Source: Bradyrhizobium sp. (GTDB lineage: Bacteria; Pseudomonadota; Alphaproteobacteria; Rhizobiales; Xanthobacteraceae). From it: a DNA stretch of 32,491 nt. A program made the translations under genes and the position numbers. This document shows positions 24,577-31,724 of this stretch, in pieces. Under the pieces are notes generated by a model. That model made no database searches, was not told the DNA's origin, and was given only the letters and a program-made list of their open reading frames with translations. The stretch's first letter is position 1. Each line of letters begins with the position of its first letter. Location: the NCBI RefSeq assembly GCF_019244115.1, contig NZ_JAFATE010000397.1, forward strand, positions 1-32,491, read 5' to 3'.

Positions 24577-25458
24577 ATGAAGCGTGGAATTGCCGTTCTG
24601 GTCTGTGTCAGCGCCCTTGCCGCCGTGTCCTATTTCACCGCGAGCAAGTGGGCCATTCATCACCAGACCATGACGTTCCTGGACGCATCACGCGACAATC
24701 GCCCAGTCCAGGTTGATATCGCCGTGCGGCGCGACCGTGAGGTGCAGGCCGATGCCGGCATGATCACGCTTCCGGTCGCCGTCCTCAATCACGGCAACAC
24801 GGTCAAGTTTACGGAATACTCCTTCCTCGCCAACGTCTTTGCGGCGCGCGGTTATATCGCGATCAGCATTCAGCACGATCTGCCGACGGACGCGCCGATG
24901 GTGACCAAGGTGGGCGAATTGTATGTCGGACGGCTGACGCAGATTCAGCGTGGCGTCGCCAACATCAAATTCGCCGTCGAGGAAATGAAGAAGGTTCAGC
25001 CGAATGCGGACTACGACCATCTCACCGTGGTCGGGCATTCAATGGGCGGCGACATCACGATGTATTTCGCCAAGCAGTATCCCGACCGCGTCAAGAAAGT
25101 GGTGACGCTCGATAATCTGCGCGTGCCTTTCGTCACCTCGGGCAAGTTCAAGATTCTGTCGTTTCGCTCCAAAGATCCGCAGTTCAAGACCGATCCCGGC
25201 GTGATCCCGAGCAGCGAGGAGTGCGAAAAGGCCGGGATCACCGTTGTTCAAACCGGATTCCAGCATAACGATATGCGCGACACCGGGCCGGACTCCGCCA
25301 AGGAATCGATACAGGGCATGCTGGATAAGTTCCTCGCCGACACCGATACTGGCGACGTTGCGCCGGTAGAGACCAAGGTTTCGCCGCTTGTCGAGCCTGG
25401 TCCGGTTGCCCCCTATGCGCCGGTCCAGGCTCAAGCGGACAAGCAGCTCACGCACTGA
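24577..25458 (+). CDS. Exported or anchored alpha/beta hydrolase
   Basis: 293 residues. A hydrophobic N-terminus (GIAVLVCVSALAAVSYFTA) acts as signal or anchor. The alpha/beta hydrolase core has a VAVLNHGN oxyanion loop, the nucleophile elbow GHSMGG (Ser155), a likely acid in VVTLDNLRVP and a late His in GFQHNDM. These resemble the dienelactone-hydrolase/PET-hydrolase-like group (DUF of platelet-activating-factor acetylhydrolase type). The C-terminus is Pro/Ala-rich (VEPGPVAPYAPVQA) and probably disordered. The substrate is unknown. It has its own promoter region after the mipZ terminator, with the palindrome at 24498. Confidence 0.75.
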   Translation: MKRGIAVLVCVSALAAVSYFTASKWAIHHQTMTFLDASRDNRPVQVDIAVRRDREVQADAGMITLPVAVLNHGNTVKFTEYSFLANVFAARGYIAISIQHDLPTDAPMVTKVGELYVGRLTQIQRGVANIKFAVEEMKKVQPNADYDHLTVVGHSMGGDITMYFAKQYPDRVKKVVTLDNLRVPFVTSGKFKILSFRSKDPQFKTDPGVIPSSEECEKAGITVVQTGFQHNDMRDTGPDSAKESIQGMLDKFLADTDTGDVAPVETKVSPLVEPGPVAPYAPVQAQADKQLTH

Positions 25459-25571
25459 CCTCTGACGTTTTTGTCGGGGGGACTTGCCGTCCCCTGTGTT
25501 CGCTATCAACTGGTGCATCGAACCCGTGGCGTCCGCCTCGACAGCAGGCTGGACGGTCCCTGAGAGCACCA

Positions 25572-26333
25572 ATGTCCGGCGAGCCGACCATCTCCCGACC
25601 TGGTGATACGACATCGGCCCAGTCCATGACGGACAAGGCTGGATCGCTGCCGGATGCCAGGTCCTCGACCTCCCAGGAAATTGCCGACTTCGTTGCCAGG
25701 GCGCGCGCGACGGCGCCGCAGTCCTCAAGTGGCAGAGCGCGGCTGATTTTTGCGCTGGATGCCACGATGAGCCGGCAACCGACATGGGACATGGCCTGCG
25801 CGTTGCAGGCCGACATGTTCCGCGAAGCGGCCGCGCTCGGCAGTCTCGATATCCGTCTCATCTACTACCGTGGCTTCGACGAATGCCGTGCCACGTCCTG
25901 GATCTCCGATAGCGCCAAGCTCGCGAGACTCATGAGCAAGATCGATTGCCGGGGCGGCGATACCCAGATCGGACGCGTGCTGTCGGCGGCGCGCCGCGAG
26001 GCGGCAGTCTCCGGTGTCCGCGCAGTGGTGTTCATCGGCGATGCGATGGAGGAGAAGATCGACGATCTCTGCGCCAAGGCCGGCGAACTCGGCATGCTCA
26101 AGGTGCCGGTGTTCCTGTTCCAGGAGGGTGCCGACGCGGTGGCCGAACAGGCGTTCGGCGAAATTGCGCGCCTGAGCGGCGGAGCTTGGTGCCGCTTCGA
26201 TCCCGGCGCCGCCGCACAGCTGCGGGAATTGTTGCGGGCAGCTACGGCATATGCCGTGGGCGGCCGGGACGCGCTCAAGCGGCTGTCGGCGCAGGAAGGG
26301 GGCGCGGCCAAATTGCTCGGACAGCTCAAGTGA
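25572..26333 (+). CDS. VWA-domain protein
   Basis: 253 residues; ATG 25626 (residue 19) is an alternative start. After a disordered N-terminus (about 1-50) comes a von Willebrand factor A fold: strand LIFALDATMSRQ gives the metal site D63-x-T65-x-S67, GGDTQIG supplies the conserved Thr, and VVFIGDAMEE the conserved Asp. The family mediates metal-dependent protein interaction. There is no signal peptide, so it is cytoplasmic. It precedes a membrane-anchored J-domain gene by 84 bp; this neighbourhood recurs in alphaproteobacteria to my knowledge. A role as partner or client-delivery factor for the DnaJ-like protein is an inference. Confidence 0.8.
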   Translation: MSGEPTISRPGDTTSAQSMTDKAGSLPDARSSTSQEIADFVARARATAPQSSSGRARLIFALDATMSRQPTWDMACALQADMFREAAALGSLDIRLIYYRGFDECRATSWISDSAKLARLMSKIDCRGGDTQIGRVLSAARREAAVSGVRAVVFIGDAMEEKIDDLCAKAGELGMLKVPVFLFQEGADAVAEQAFGEIARLSGGAWCRFDPGAAAQLRELLRAATAYAVGGRDALKRLSAQEGGAAKLLGQLK

Positions 26334-26398
26334 AGGGATGTGTCGCTGCCGTTTCCCGGAACAAACCGGCCCTGGCGCCGTGATTTTTGCCGCCACTG

Positions 26399-26410
26399 AT
26401 ATTATAATAT
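26399..26410 (+). promoter_or_regulatory. -10 element within a 12-bp palindrome, likely giving a leaderless mRNA
   Basis: ATATTATAATAT (26399-26410) is a perfect palindrome in GC-rich surroundings and contains a consensus TATAAT at 26403-26408. Only nine bases separate it from the ATG at 26418, so transcription would begin at or next to the start codon. No Shine-Dalgarno sequence is present. A -35 box is weak (TGATTT near 26381). Confidence 0.5.
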
Positions 26411-26417
26411 TCTGGCC

Positions 26418-27146
26418 ATGCCGACCCTGATTGCCGGCGTCATCGCCGTCGTCGTCCTTTACAGTTTGCTGCAGATGTTTCGCGCGGCCAATCCGGCCGT
26501 GCTTGCACGCGCCCTCAAGATCGTGGGCGGCGTCGTCTCGTTAGCGGTCGCCGCGTTCACGGGCGTCAGGGGTGAGTTCGCGGTCGCGATCCCGATCGGC
26601 ATCTTCGGTGCGGGTTTGCTGGGCTGGGTGCCATTCGGAACGCAGGGGTTTGGCGGTATCGGCGGACTTTTCGGCAGCGGCGACCCCCGCGGGTCGGGAC
26701 AGACCTCCCAGGTCCGCTCGCAGCTCATCGAAATGATTCTCGACCATGGCAGCGGTCAGATCGCCGGCCGCTTTATCAGCGGCCCCAATGCCGGCCGGTC
26801 GCTCGATGACTTCGACCTGCCCCAACTCGCAGCAATGATCGGAGGCTTCGACGCCGAGAGTGCCGCGCTACTTGAAAGTTATCTGGACCGCCGCTTTCCC
26901 GCCTGGCGTCAGCACGCGCAGGGTGACGGGGCAGGGGGGCAGCGCGGCGCGGCGGCGCGCGGAAAAATGACGGAGGAGGAGGCCTATCAGATCCTTGGCT
27001 TGCAGCCGGGTGCGGGGCGCGACGAGATCGCTCGCGCCCACCGCTCGCTCATGAAGAAACTGCATCCCGACCAGGGGGGGTCGACGTACCTCGCCGCCCG
27101 GGTAAACGAGGCCAAGGATACTCTGCTTCGTACGCATCACAGCTGA
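26418..27146 (+). CDS. Membrane-anchored J-domain (DnaJ-like) protein
   Basis: 242 residues. Two N-terminal hydrophobic segments (LIAGVIAVVVLYSLLQMF and IVGGVVSLAVAAF; a third, glycine-rich, at AVAIPIGIFGAGLLGWVPF) anchor it in the inner membrane. A middle region (about 95-170, LIEMILDHGSGQIAGRFISG) is shared with Tim14/Pam18-like bacterial proteins. The C-terminal J-domain has EEEAYQILGLQPGA and the essential HPD (216-218) in KKLHPDQGGS. J-domains stimulate DnaK-type ATPases, so this should recruit DnaK to the membrane. The C-terminal J-domain is as in mitochondrial Tim14. Its mRNA is probably leaderless. Confidence 0.88.
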   Translation: MPTLIAGVIAVVVLYSLLQMFRAANPAVLARALKIVGGVVSLAVAAFTGVRGEFAVAIPIGIFGAGLLGWVPFGTQGFGGIGGLFGSGDPRGSGQTSQVRSQLIEMILDHGSGQIAGRFISGPNAGRSLDDFDLPQLAAMIGGFDAESAALLESYLDRRFPAWRQHAQGDGAGGQRGAAARGKMTEEEAYQILGLQPGAGRDEIARAHRSLMKKLHPDQGGSTYLAARVNEAKDTLLRTHHS

Positions 27147-27328
27147 CTCCGGCAACCAACGCCACAGACCGAAAGCCGCTACCGCCTTCTGCTCTGCAAG
27201 ACGCCCAACCTTTGATCGCCCGCCGTTGCCGGCGTGCTGGATCTTCACACTGCGTTAGATTTAACTGCAAAGTCTTGACGAGTGGTTGCAACGCCGGCCG
27301 CTCACGAATGGGCGGCGGGCCTATTACG

Positions 27329-27358
27329 AAAAAAGCCCGCACCTTGCGATGCGGGCTT
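27329..27358 (-). terminator. Rho-independent terminator of the D,D-carboxypeptidase gene
   Basis: AAGCCCGCA (27333-27341) and TGCGGGCTT (27350-27358) form a perfect 9-bp stem with an 8-nt loop. Read on the minus strand it is followed by a T run (complement of the As at 27329-27334). It lies 25 bp past the carboxypeptidase stop and may also halt transcription from the J-domain gene. Confidence 0.88.
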
Positions 27359-27382
27359 GATTGTCAAGCGCTTGGCAGAGGA

Positions 27383-29161
27383 TCAGTTGCGCACGGTCAT
27401 GCAGGAAATCTCGGCCCGCTTCAGCGCCTTGCAGACCGCCTCGGCCTTGTCGCGGTCGAGCCCGGCAAAACGGGCACGGAAGAGTTTGTGATCGCCCTTG
27501 GCGATCACGGTTTCGGTGAACGGATCAGCCTTGCTGAGCAGTCCGCGAGCCTTGTCACGGGCCGCCTCGATGCGCTGCTGTGCTTCGTCCTCGCTATCCA
27601 GTGCACCGACCTGGACAATCCAGCCGCTGTGTAGCACTGCGGGCTTGCTGGCGCTGGTCGGCGGCTGGGACTGCGCTGGCGCCGGTTCGGCATAGGCCAT
27701 CGCCTGGTTGGAAGAGCTCGGGGGCAGGCTCGACGCAGGCAGCACGCCGAGAATGCCATTGCCGGTGCCGAATCCCGGAGGCTGTGGCGGCATCGCCGCG
27801 GGGGGCGTTTCGGGACGGCTCGGCTCCGGCTTGGCGAACTCGGCCTTCTCGACCGGCTTTGCAGCAGCGCCGGCGGCGTTGGAGCTAGCTGCGCTTTCCG
27901 GGCGCACGGGAGCAACCGAACTCGTGGTCGGCGGCGAAGGTTGTGGCGGCGTGACCGAAGCCAGCTTGACCGGCTGCGCCTTGACCTGAACGGTCCTCAC
28001 CTTGACCGGCTTCATCGGCTCGGTCGAGCCGGGGATGGTGGCGATCGGCTGCGTCTGGATCACCCCGGATGTCAGCGGCGCGGGCTCGACCCGAGGCTTT
28101 GCAGGCGCCGCTGGCTGCGCGGGTGCCGGGGCAGATGCCGGCGATTCGGCCGGATCGGCGGAGGCGAGCTGCATGGGAGCCGGCTGCGCCGGTGTCGTTT
28201 CGGCGTCCGCAACGTCGGCACTCGACTCATTTGCATTGCGTTCGGTGATCGCAGCGACGCTGCGCTTGGTCGCGGCCTTCTCGAGATTCTCCGCGAGCAG
28301 GTTGCGCATGATCGCATCGCGCGAGTTGCCGCTGTGCCCGCCCAGCACGACGCCAATCAGGAAACGATTGCCGCGATGCATCGAGGTCACGAGATTGAAG
28401 CCCGATCCGCGGGTGTAGCCGGTCTTGATGCCGTCGACGCCTTCGACACTGCCGAGCAGGTGGTTGTGGCCACGGATCGTCCGGCCGCGAAAGGTGAAGG
28501 CTGTCGTTGAGAAATAGCGGTAGTAGCGCGGGAAGCGGTCCTGTAACGCGCGGCCAAGGATCGACTGATCCCGCGCCGTCGTCACCTGCTCGTCGTTCGG
28601 AAGACCGGACGCGTTGCGATAGACGGTGCGGCTCATGCCGAGCGCATGTGCCTTGCGCGTCATCAGCTTGGCGAAATTTTCTTCGTCGCCGCCGATGGCC
28701 TCGGCAATGACGACCGCGGCGTCGTTGGCGGACCGCGTGATCAGTCCTTTGATGGCGTCTTCGACACGGATGGTCTGGCCGGGGCGCAGGTCGAGTTTGG
28801 TCGGATCCTGATCGGAGGCGTGCTCGGATACAGGCATCTCCGTGTCGAGCTTCATCTTGCCCGCATCGAGCCGCTCGAACAGCAGATAGAGCGTCATCAT
28901 CTTGGTGAGGGAAGCGGGATGCCGCATCCCGTCCGGGTTGGTCGCCGTCAGCGTCGCACCGGAGTTTCCGTCGACGATGATGGAAGCAAACGCCGGGCTG
29001 TAGCTCTCTTCCGCGTCATGATGCGCGTGGCGGGCATGATGCCGCTGCCGAAGGTGCCGCGCATCCGCGCTATCGCTCGCGACGATGGCCGCGGTGATCG
29101 ACACCAGTCCGAAAACGCCAACACGCATCAGGCGCGAGGAGGCCAAGTTTTTGCGAAGCAT
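27383..29161 (-). CDS. D-alanyl-D-alanine carboxypeptidase with C-terminal SPOR domain
   Basis: 592 residues, start at 29161 behind GAGGA. A signal peptide (residues about 10-34) precedes a His-rich stretch (36-48). The S11 penicillin-binding domain has SLTK (Ser84, Lys87), SAN (144-146) and KTG (246-248), all intact. A long Pro/Ala/Glu-rich linker (about 310-500) leads to a SPOR domain (about 513-592, GWIVQVGALDSEDEAQQRI), which binds denuded septal glycan. The enzyme trims the terminal D-Ala of stem peptides, and SPOR would target it to the division site. The linker may span the periplasm. It is divergent from the phasin gene and ends in a strong terminator. Confidence 0.93.
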   Translation of the reverse strand: MLRKNLASSRLMRVGVFGLVSITAAIVASDSADARHLRQRHHARHAHHDAEESYSPAFASIIVDGNSGATLTATNPDGMRHPASLTKMMTLYLLFERLDAGKMKLDTEMPVSEHASDQDPTKLDLRPGQTIRVEDAIKGLITRSANDAAVVIAEAIGGDEENFAKLMTRKAHALGMSRTVYRNASGLPNDEQVTTARDQSILGRALQDRFPRYYRYFSTTAFTFRGRTIRGHNHLLGSVEGVDGIKTGYTRGSGFNLVTSMHRGNRFLIGVVLGGHSGNSRDAIMRNLLAENLEKAATKRSVAAITERNANESSADVADAETTPAQPAPMQLASADPAESPASAPAPAQPAAPAKPRVEPAPLTSGVIQTQPIATIPGSTEPMKPVKVRTVQVKAQPVKLASVTPPQPSPPTTSSVAPVRPESAASSNAAGAAAKPVEKAEFAKPEPSRPETPPAAMPPQPPGFGTGNGILGVLPASSLPPSSSNQAMAYAEPAPAQSQPPTSASKPAVLHSGWIVQVGALDSEDEAQQRIEAARDKARGLLSKADPFTETVIAKGDHKLFRARFAGLDRDKAEAVCKALKRAEISCMTVRN

Positions 29162-29432
29162 GAAATCCTCGTCCCAGTTTTTGACTTGATCACCCGTTCG
29201 TGAGGCGAAATTGTGCCCGACGCCCGCCGACCTGACCAGCCCAAAGCACCGATCCCGCCCAATCAGGGTGCGGATTCTGGTTTCGCTGCGGCATGTATCT
29301 AAGGTGTTGCTCCAAAACAGAATTTTTCTGTGCCTTGGAAACCAACAGGCCAGGAATCAGGTTAGGGGGGGCGAGTTTCCAAATGATTAAGCAACCCTTT
29401 CGGGAATCCACAGAATTCCGCGAAAAGTCGCT

Positions 29433-29449
29433 TTTGTGCGCCGCACAAA
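29433..29449. promoter_or_regulatory. Palindrome TTTGTGCG-C-CGCACAAA, PhaR-like box
   Basis: Perfect 8+8 inverted repeat with one central base. Its core is TGC-N3-GCA, the type of site bound by PhaR, the polyhydroxyalkanoate repressor of phasin genes in alphaproteobacteria. It ends five bases before the candidate -35, and the half-site TTGTGCG recurs in the promoter spacer (29464-29470). Confidence 0.55.
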
Positions 29450-29453
29450 TTTC

Positions 29454-29482
29454 TTGACGGCGATTGTGCGGCGCGATATGGA
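29454..29482 (+). promoter_or_regulatory. Sigma-70-like promoter for phasin gene
   Basis: TTGACG (29454-29459), a 17-bp spacer and TATGGA (29477-29482). The transcription start would be near 29489, leaving a leader of about 58 nt before ATG 29548. The rest of the 386-bp divergent region (29162-29547) shows nothing else I can name. Confidence 0.55.
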
Positions 29483-29547
29483 TCGCGTCACGCCAAGGTG
29501 TCGCTGTTTCGCGGCCTCTTGCGCTCGTCCGGGAAAGGGATGCCACG

Positions 29548-29886
29548 ATGTTCAAGGTTGAAGACATTCAGAACTACGGCAAGGAGCAGCTCGAGCAGGT
29601 CGTGAGTTCGGCCAGCGGCGTCCAGAGCGGCCTCCACGCGATCGCGACGGCCTATGGCGACTACACTAAGAAGTCGTTCGAGGACACCAAGGCGTTTGTC
29701 GAGAAGCTCTCGGGCGTGAAATCACTCGACAAGGCGATCGAGGCACAAAGCGAATATGCCAAGTCGGCATACGAGACGCTGATCGCCGACTCCCAGAAGA
29801 TCGCGGGACTGTATGGCGATCTGGCCAAGCAGGCCTTCAGGCCGATCGAGGGGTTGGTTGCGAAGTTTACGCCCCCGGCGCGATGA
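29548..29886 (+). CDS. Phasin family protein
   Basis: 112 residues from ATG 29548, with AAAGGGA seven bases upstream. The entire length is an amphipathic helix series: FKVEDIQNYGKEQLEQVV, AIATAYGDYTKKSFEDTKAFVEKL, SLDKAIEAQSEYAKSAYETLIADSQKIAGLYGDL and a short hydrophobic end. This is the Phasin_2 pattern of alphaproteobacteria. Phasins coat polyhydroxyalkanoate granules and may also respond to stress. The gene is single, with its own promoter, PhaR-like palindrome and intrinsic terminator. No PHA synthase or depolymerase is in view. Confidence 0.92.
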   Translation: MFKVEDIQNYGKEQLEQVVSSASGVQSGLHAIATAYGDYTKKSFEDTKAFVEKLSGVKSLDKAIEAQSEYAKSAYETLIADSQKIAGLYGDLAKQAFRPIEGLVAKFTPPAR

Positions 29887-29916
29887 TCGCTCCGAGATCG
29901 AGCCAGTCATGATCAG

Positions 29917-29942
29917 AAGCCGGCCGTTTCGGCCGGCTTTTT
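29917..29942 (+). terminator. Rho-independent terminator of phasin gene
   Basis: AAGCCGGCC (29917-29925) pairs perfectly with GGCCGGCTT (29931-29939) around GTTTC, continuing into a T run to 29942. It lies 30 bp past the phasin stop. Confidence 0.92.
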
Positions 29943-29943
29943 C

Positions 29944-30480
29944 CTTTGCGACCCGCAGCTTGGAAATCTGGTTACCGGTCTGCGAGAAGGCGGCCGCGAT
30001 CCGGCTCGATTGCGTCAGCATGAAGAATTGGACGAACTGCTGGTGCAATAGGCAACACCGCCGAGTGGCCTGTGCCGTCAGTGTCGATCTGCACGGTATA
30101 ATTGGTGACGCCGCACGCCTCGACGTTGTCGCACAACCCCTTCATCCGCGCGTCGCTGGCTCGAATAGCGGTGGCGTTGACGTCGTCGCTCTGGTCACGG
30201 CCGGTCACGCAACCGTTCGGGATCTCGAACGGCACCACGGAGATGTAGACATCGGCGTTGTTTTGCGCGAGCGCCGAGAGCTGGGTCATCAGGTTCTTGG
30301 CGGCGGTCTGCAGCGCGCCGGTCCTGTTGTAATTGGCCATCCAGCCGCTGTCGTCGAGCACCAGTGCGACATTAGCGCCGTCCTCTCGCGTGCGGACTGC
30401 ATCGCCGAGCGCGCCAAGGGCTCCGATGAAGGCTCAAAGCGGGCAGCATGGCGAGCGCAAACATGGCCGCGATTTTTCCG
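29944..30480 (-). pseudogene. Decayed TadG-like (Flp pilus, VWA) gene remnant
   Basis: Read on the minus strand, fragments of a TadG-type protein appear in different frames. First the N-terminal GKIAAMFALAMLPALS near 30480-30440. Then, after a frameshift, AFIGALGALGDAV fused directly to NVALVLDDSGWMANYN, the VWA start. The VWA continues with AKNLMTQLSALAQNNADVYISVVPF to about 30060, then a second frame shift, then the C-terminal end FFMLTQSSRIAAAF with LRVAK at 29944. Over a hundred residues expected between the N-terminal helix and the VWA are missing, a second stretch before the C-terminus is also gone, and the metal-site Ser reads Trp (DDSGW). A broken relic with at least two deletions and two frameshifts; no other tad genes are in view. 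Confidence 0.8.
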
Positions 30481-30723
30481 TCCCGCGCTGGCCCAGGCGG
30501 CGGGCTTAGCGGCGGAAAGGCGTATACATGCAAGAGACATTAGGCCAGCCATCGTAAACTTGGCGGCCATACGAGGTTGCGCGGCTATATGGGGTGAATC
30601 AAGTCGCAGAACGCGGGGGAGACAACGCGGCTCGCGAACCGGCCGAATGAGCCGGCTCGATCGTTAATGCTGGGTAAAACCAGGTCCTCTCAGATTTTGT
30701 CAAATCGATCAGGATTGATTAAG

Positions 30724-30948
30724 CTAGGGATGGATCGTCGGGTCGGGACCGCCCCCTTTCAGGCAGCCGATGGCGCGCTTGCGGGAGGGGAGGCAGCGAC
30801 CATATTCTACATCGATCGACCGACCGGGGTTGACCAGCTGGCATGACGATCCGCAACAGAATTGTCTGGGACGCCAGGATAGCTCCGGCGGGAGGGCTTC
30901 ACTGGGTTCCTTCAAGGTTCCCGCGGGAATGTCGAACGCTTGTACCAT
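30724..30948 (-). CDS. Possible Cys-containing small protein opposite the clpS leader
   Basis: A 74-codon minus-strand frame whose last 39 codons have high third-position GC (about 30 of 39), unlike most intergenic DNA here. The product has cysteines in [15 protein letters not shown] and [18 protein letters not shown]. The start codon at 30948 overlaps the clpS start on the other strand and no Shine-Dalgarno is evident, so the 5' part may be a relic or the true start lost. I do not recognise a family. The adjacent 30481-30723 shows no gene. Confidence 0.3.
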   Translation of the reverse strand: MVQAFDIPAGTLKEPSEALPPELSWRPRQFCCGSSCQLVNPGRSIDVEYGRCLPSRKRAIGCLKGGGPDPTIHP

Positions 30949-31345
30949 GTCGCAGCCAACCTATAGACCAGAACCCGCACAACCGGCGGCATTCGCCACA
31001 TCCGCATCCCGCTCGAACAACGACGAGCACCGTTCAGGCGGGAGCACTGGACCGACGACGTCGGTCATCACCAAGGTCAAGCCGAAGACCAAGCGGCCCA
31101 ACCTCTATCGCGTGCTGATCCTGAACGACGATTACACCCCGATGGAGTTCGTGGTGCTTGTGCTGGAGAAATTTTTCCAGAAGGACGTTGAAGCCGCGAC
31201 CAAGATCATGCTTCACGTCCACCATCACGGGATCGGGGAGTGCGGGGTCTTCACCTACGAGATCGCCGAAACGAAGGTGACGCAGGTGATGGATTTCGCG
31301 CGGAAATCCCAGCACCCTCTGCAGTGCGTGATGGAAAAGAAATAG
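30947..31345 (+). CDS. clpS: ATP-dependent Clp protease adaptor ClpS
   Basis: 132 residues from ATG 30947 ([10 protein letters not shown]); ATG 30929, adding MSNACT, is an alternative. The first ~48 residues are a flexible tail, as needed to engage ClpA. The core has [16 protein letters not shown] (Asn60, Asp61 bind the alpha-amino group of the N-degron; Met66 is the gatekeeper) and [13 protein letters not shown] (His92 equivalent to the E. coli His66). ClpS delivers N-degron proteins with Phe, Leu, Trp or Tyr ends to ClpAP. clpA follows on the same strand after 379 bp. This is the clpA-linked ClpS1 type. Confidence 0.95.
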   Translation: MSQPTYRPEPAQPAAFATSASRSNNDEHRSGGSTGPTTSVITKVKPKTKRPNLYRVLILNDDYTPMEFVVLVLEKFFQKDVEAATKIMLHVHHHGIGECGVFTYEIAETKVTQVMDFARKSQHPLQCVMEKK

Positions 31346-31361
31346 CGCGAAAGTGCTCTCC

Positions 31362-31388
31362 GCAAGCGAGACTTCGAGTCTCGCTTGC
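31362..31388 (+). terminator. Perfect 12-bp hairpin between clpS and clpA
   Basis: GCAAGCGAGACT (31362-31373) and AGTCTCGCTTGC (31377-31388) pair over all 12 positions with a 3-nt TCG loop, starting 17 bases after the clpS stop. No T-tract follows, so it could be a weak terminator, an attenuator of clpA expression or a 3'-end stabiliser. The rest of the 379-bp gap (31346-31724) shows no gene; clpA probably has its own promoter in its AT-rich second half (around 31600-31670). Confidence 0.6.
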
Positions 31389-31724
31389 TGGAAGGACGCG
31401 CTGGGACGCGCGAACGTCTCTTGAGCGTGATGCCCTTTCGGGTCAGAAGCCCACGGTATTTATTTGAAAGCGGTCGGGGACGGCACGATCCCAGCCTGCC
31501 GATCAATTTCCCGTTGGCCGGTGGACCCCTGCGAAAAAACCCGGGGTCGCATCAAATCTGCCTAAATCGGAACGGGTTTTGCATCAAAATTGCCGATGAC
31601 GCGTTACATTGAGTCAACGGACCGGTCTTCCGCCGCGAATGTAGTGTAACTAAATATGTCAAAGGTTGCTGTTGCCTGACCGGGTAACGGCGATCATGAT
31701 GGTCGGGGGCCATAGAGGACGCGA

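Noticed and set aside
31421..31462. GAGCGTGATGCCCTTTCGGG stretch after clpS resembling one arm of the Rhizobiales palindrome
   Set aside because: The matching second arm is not found within the expected distance, so it cannot be called as a repeat copy.
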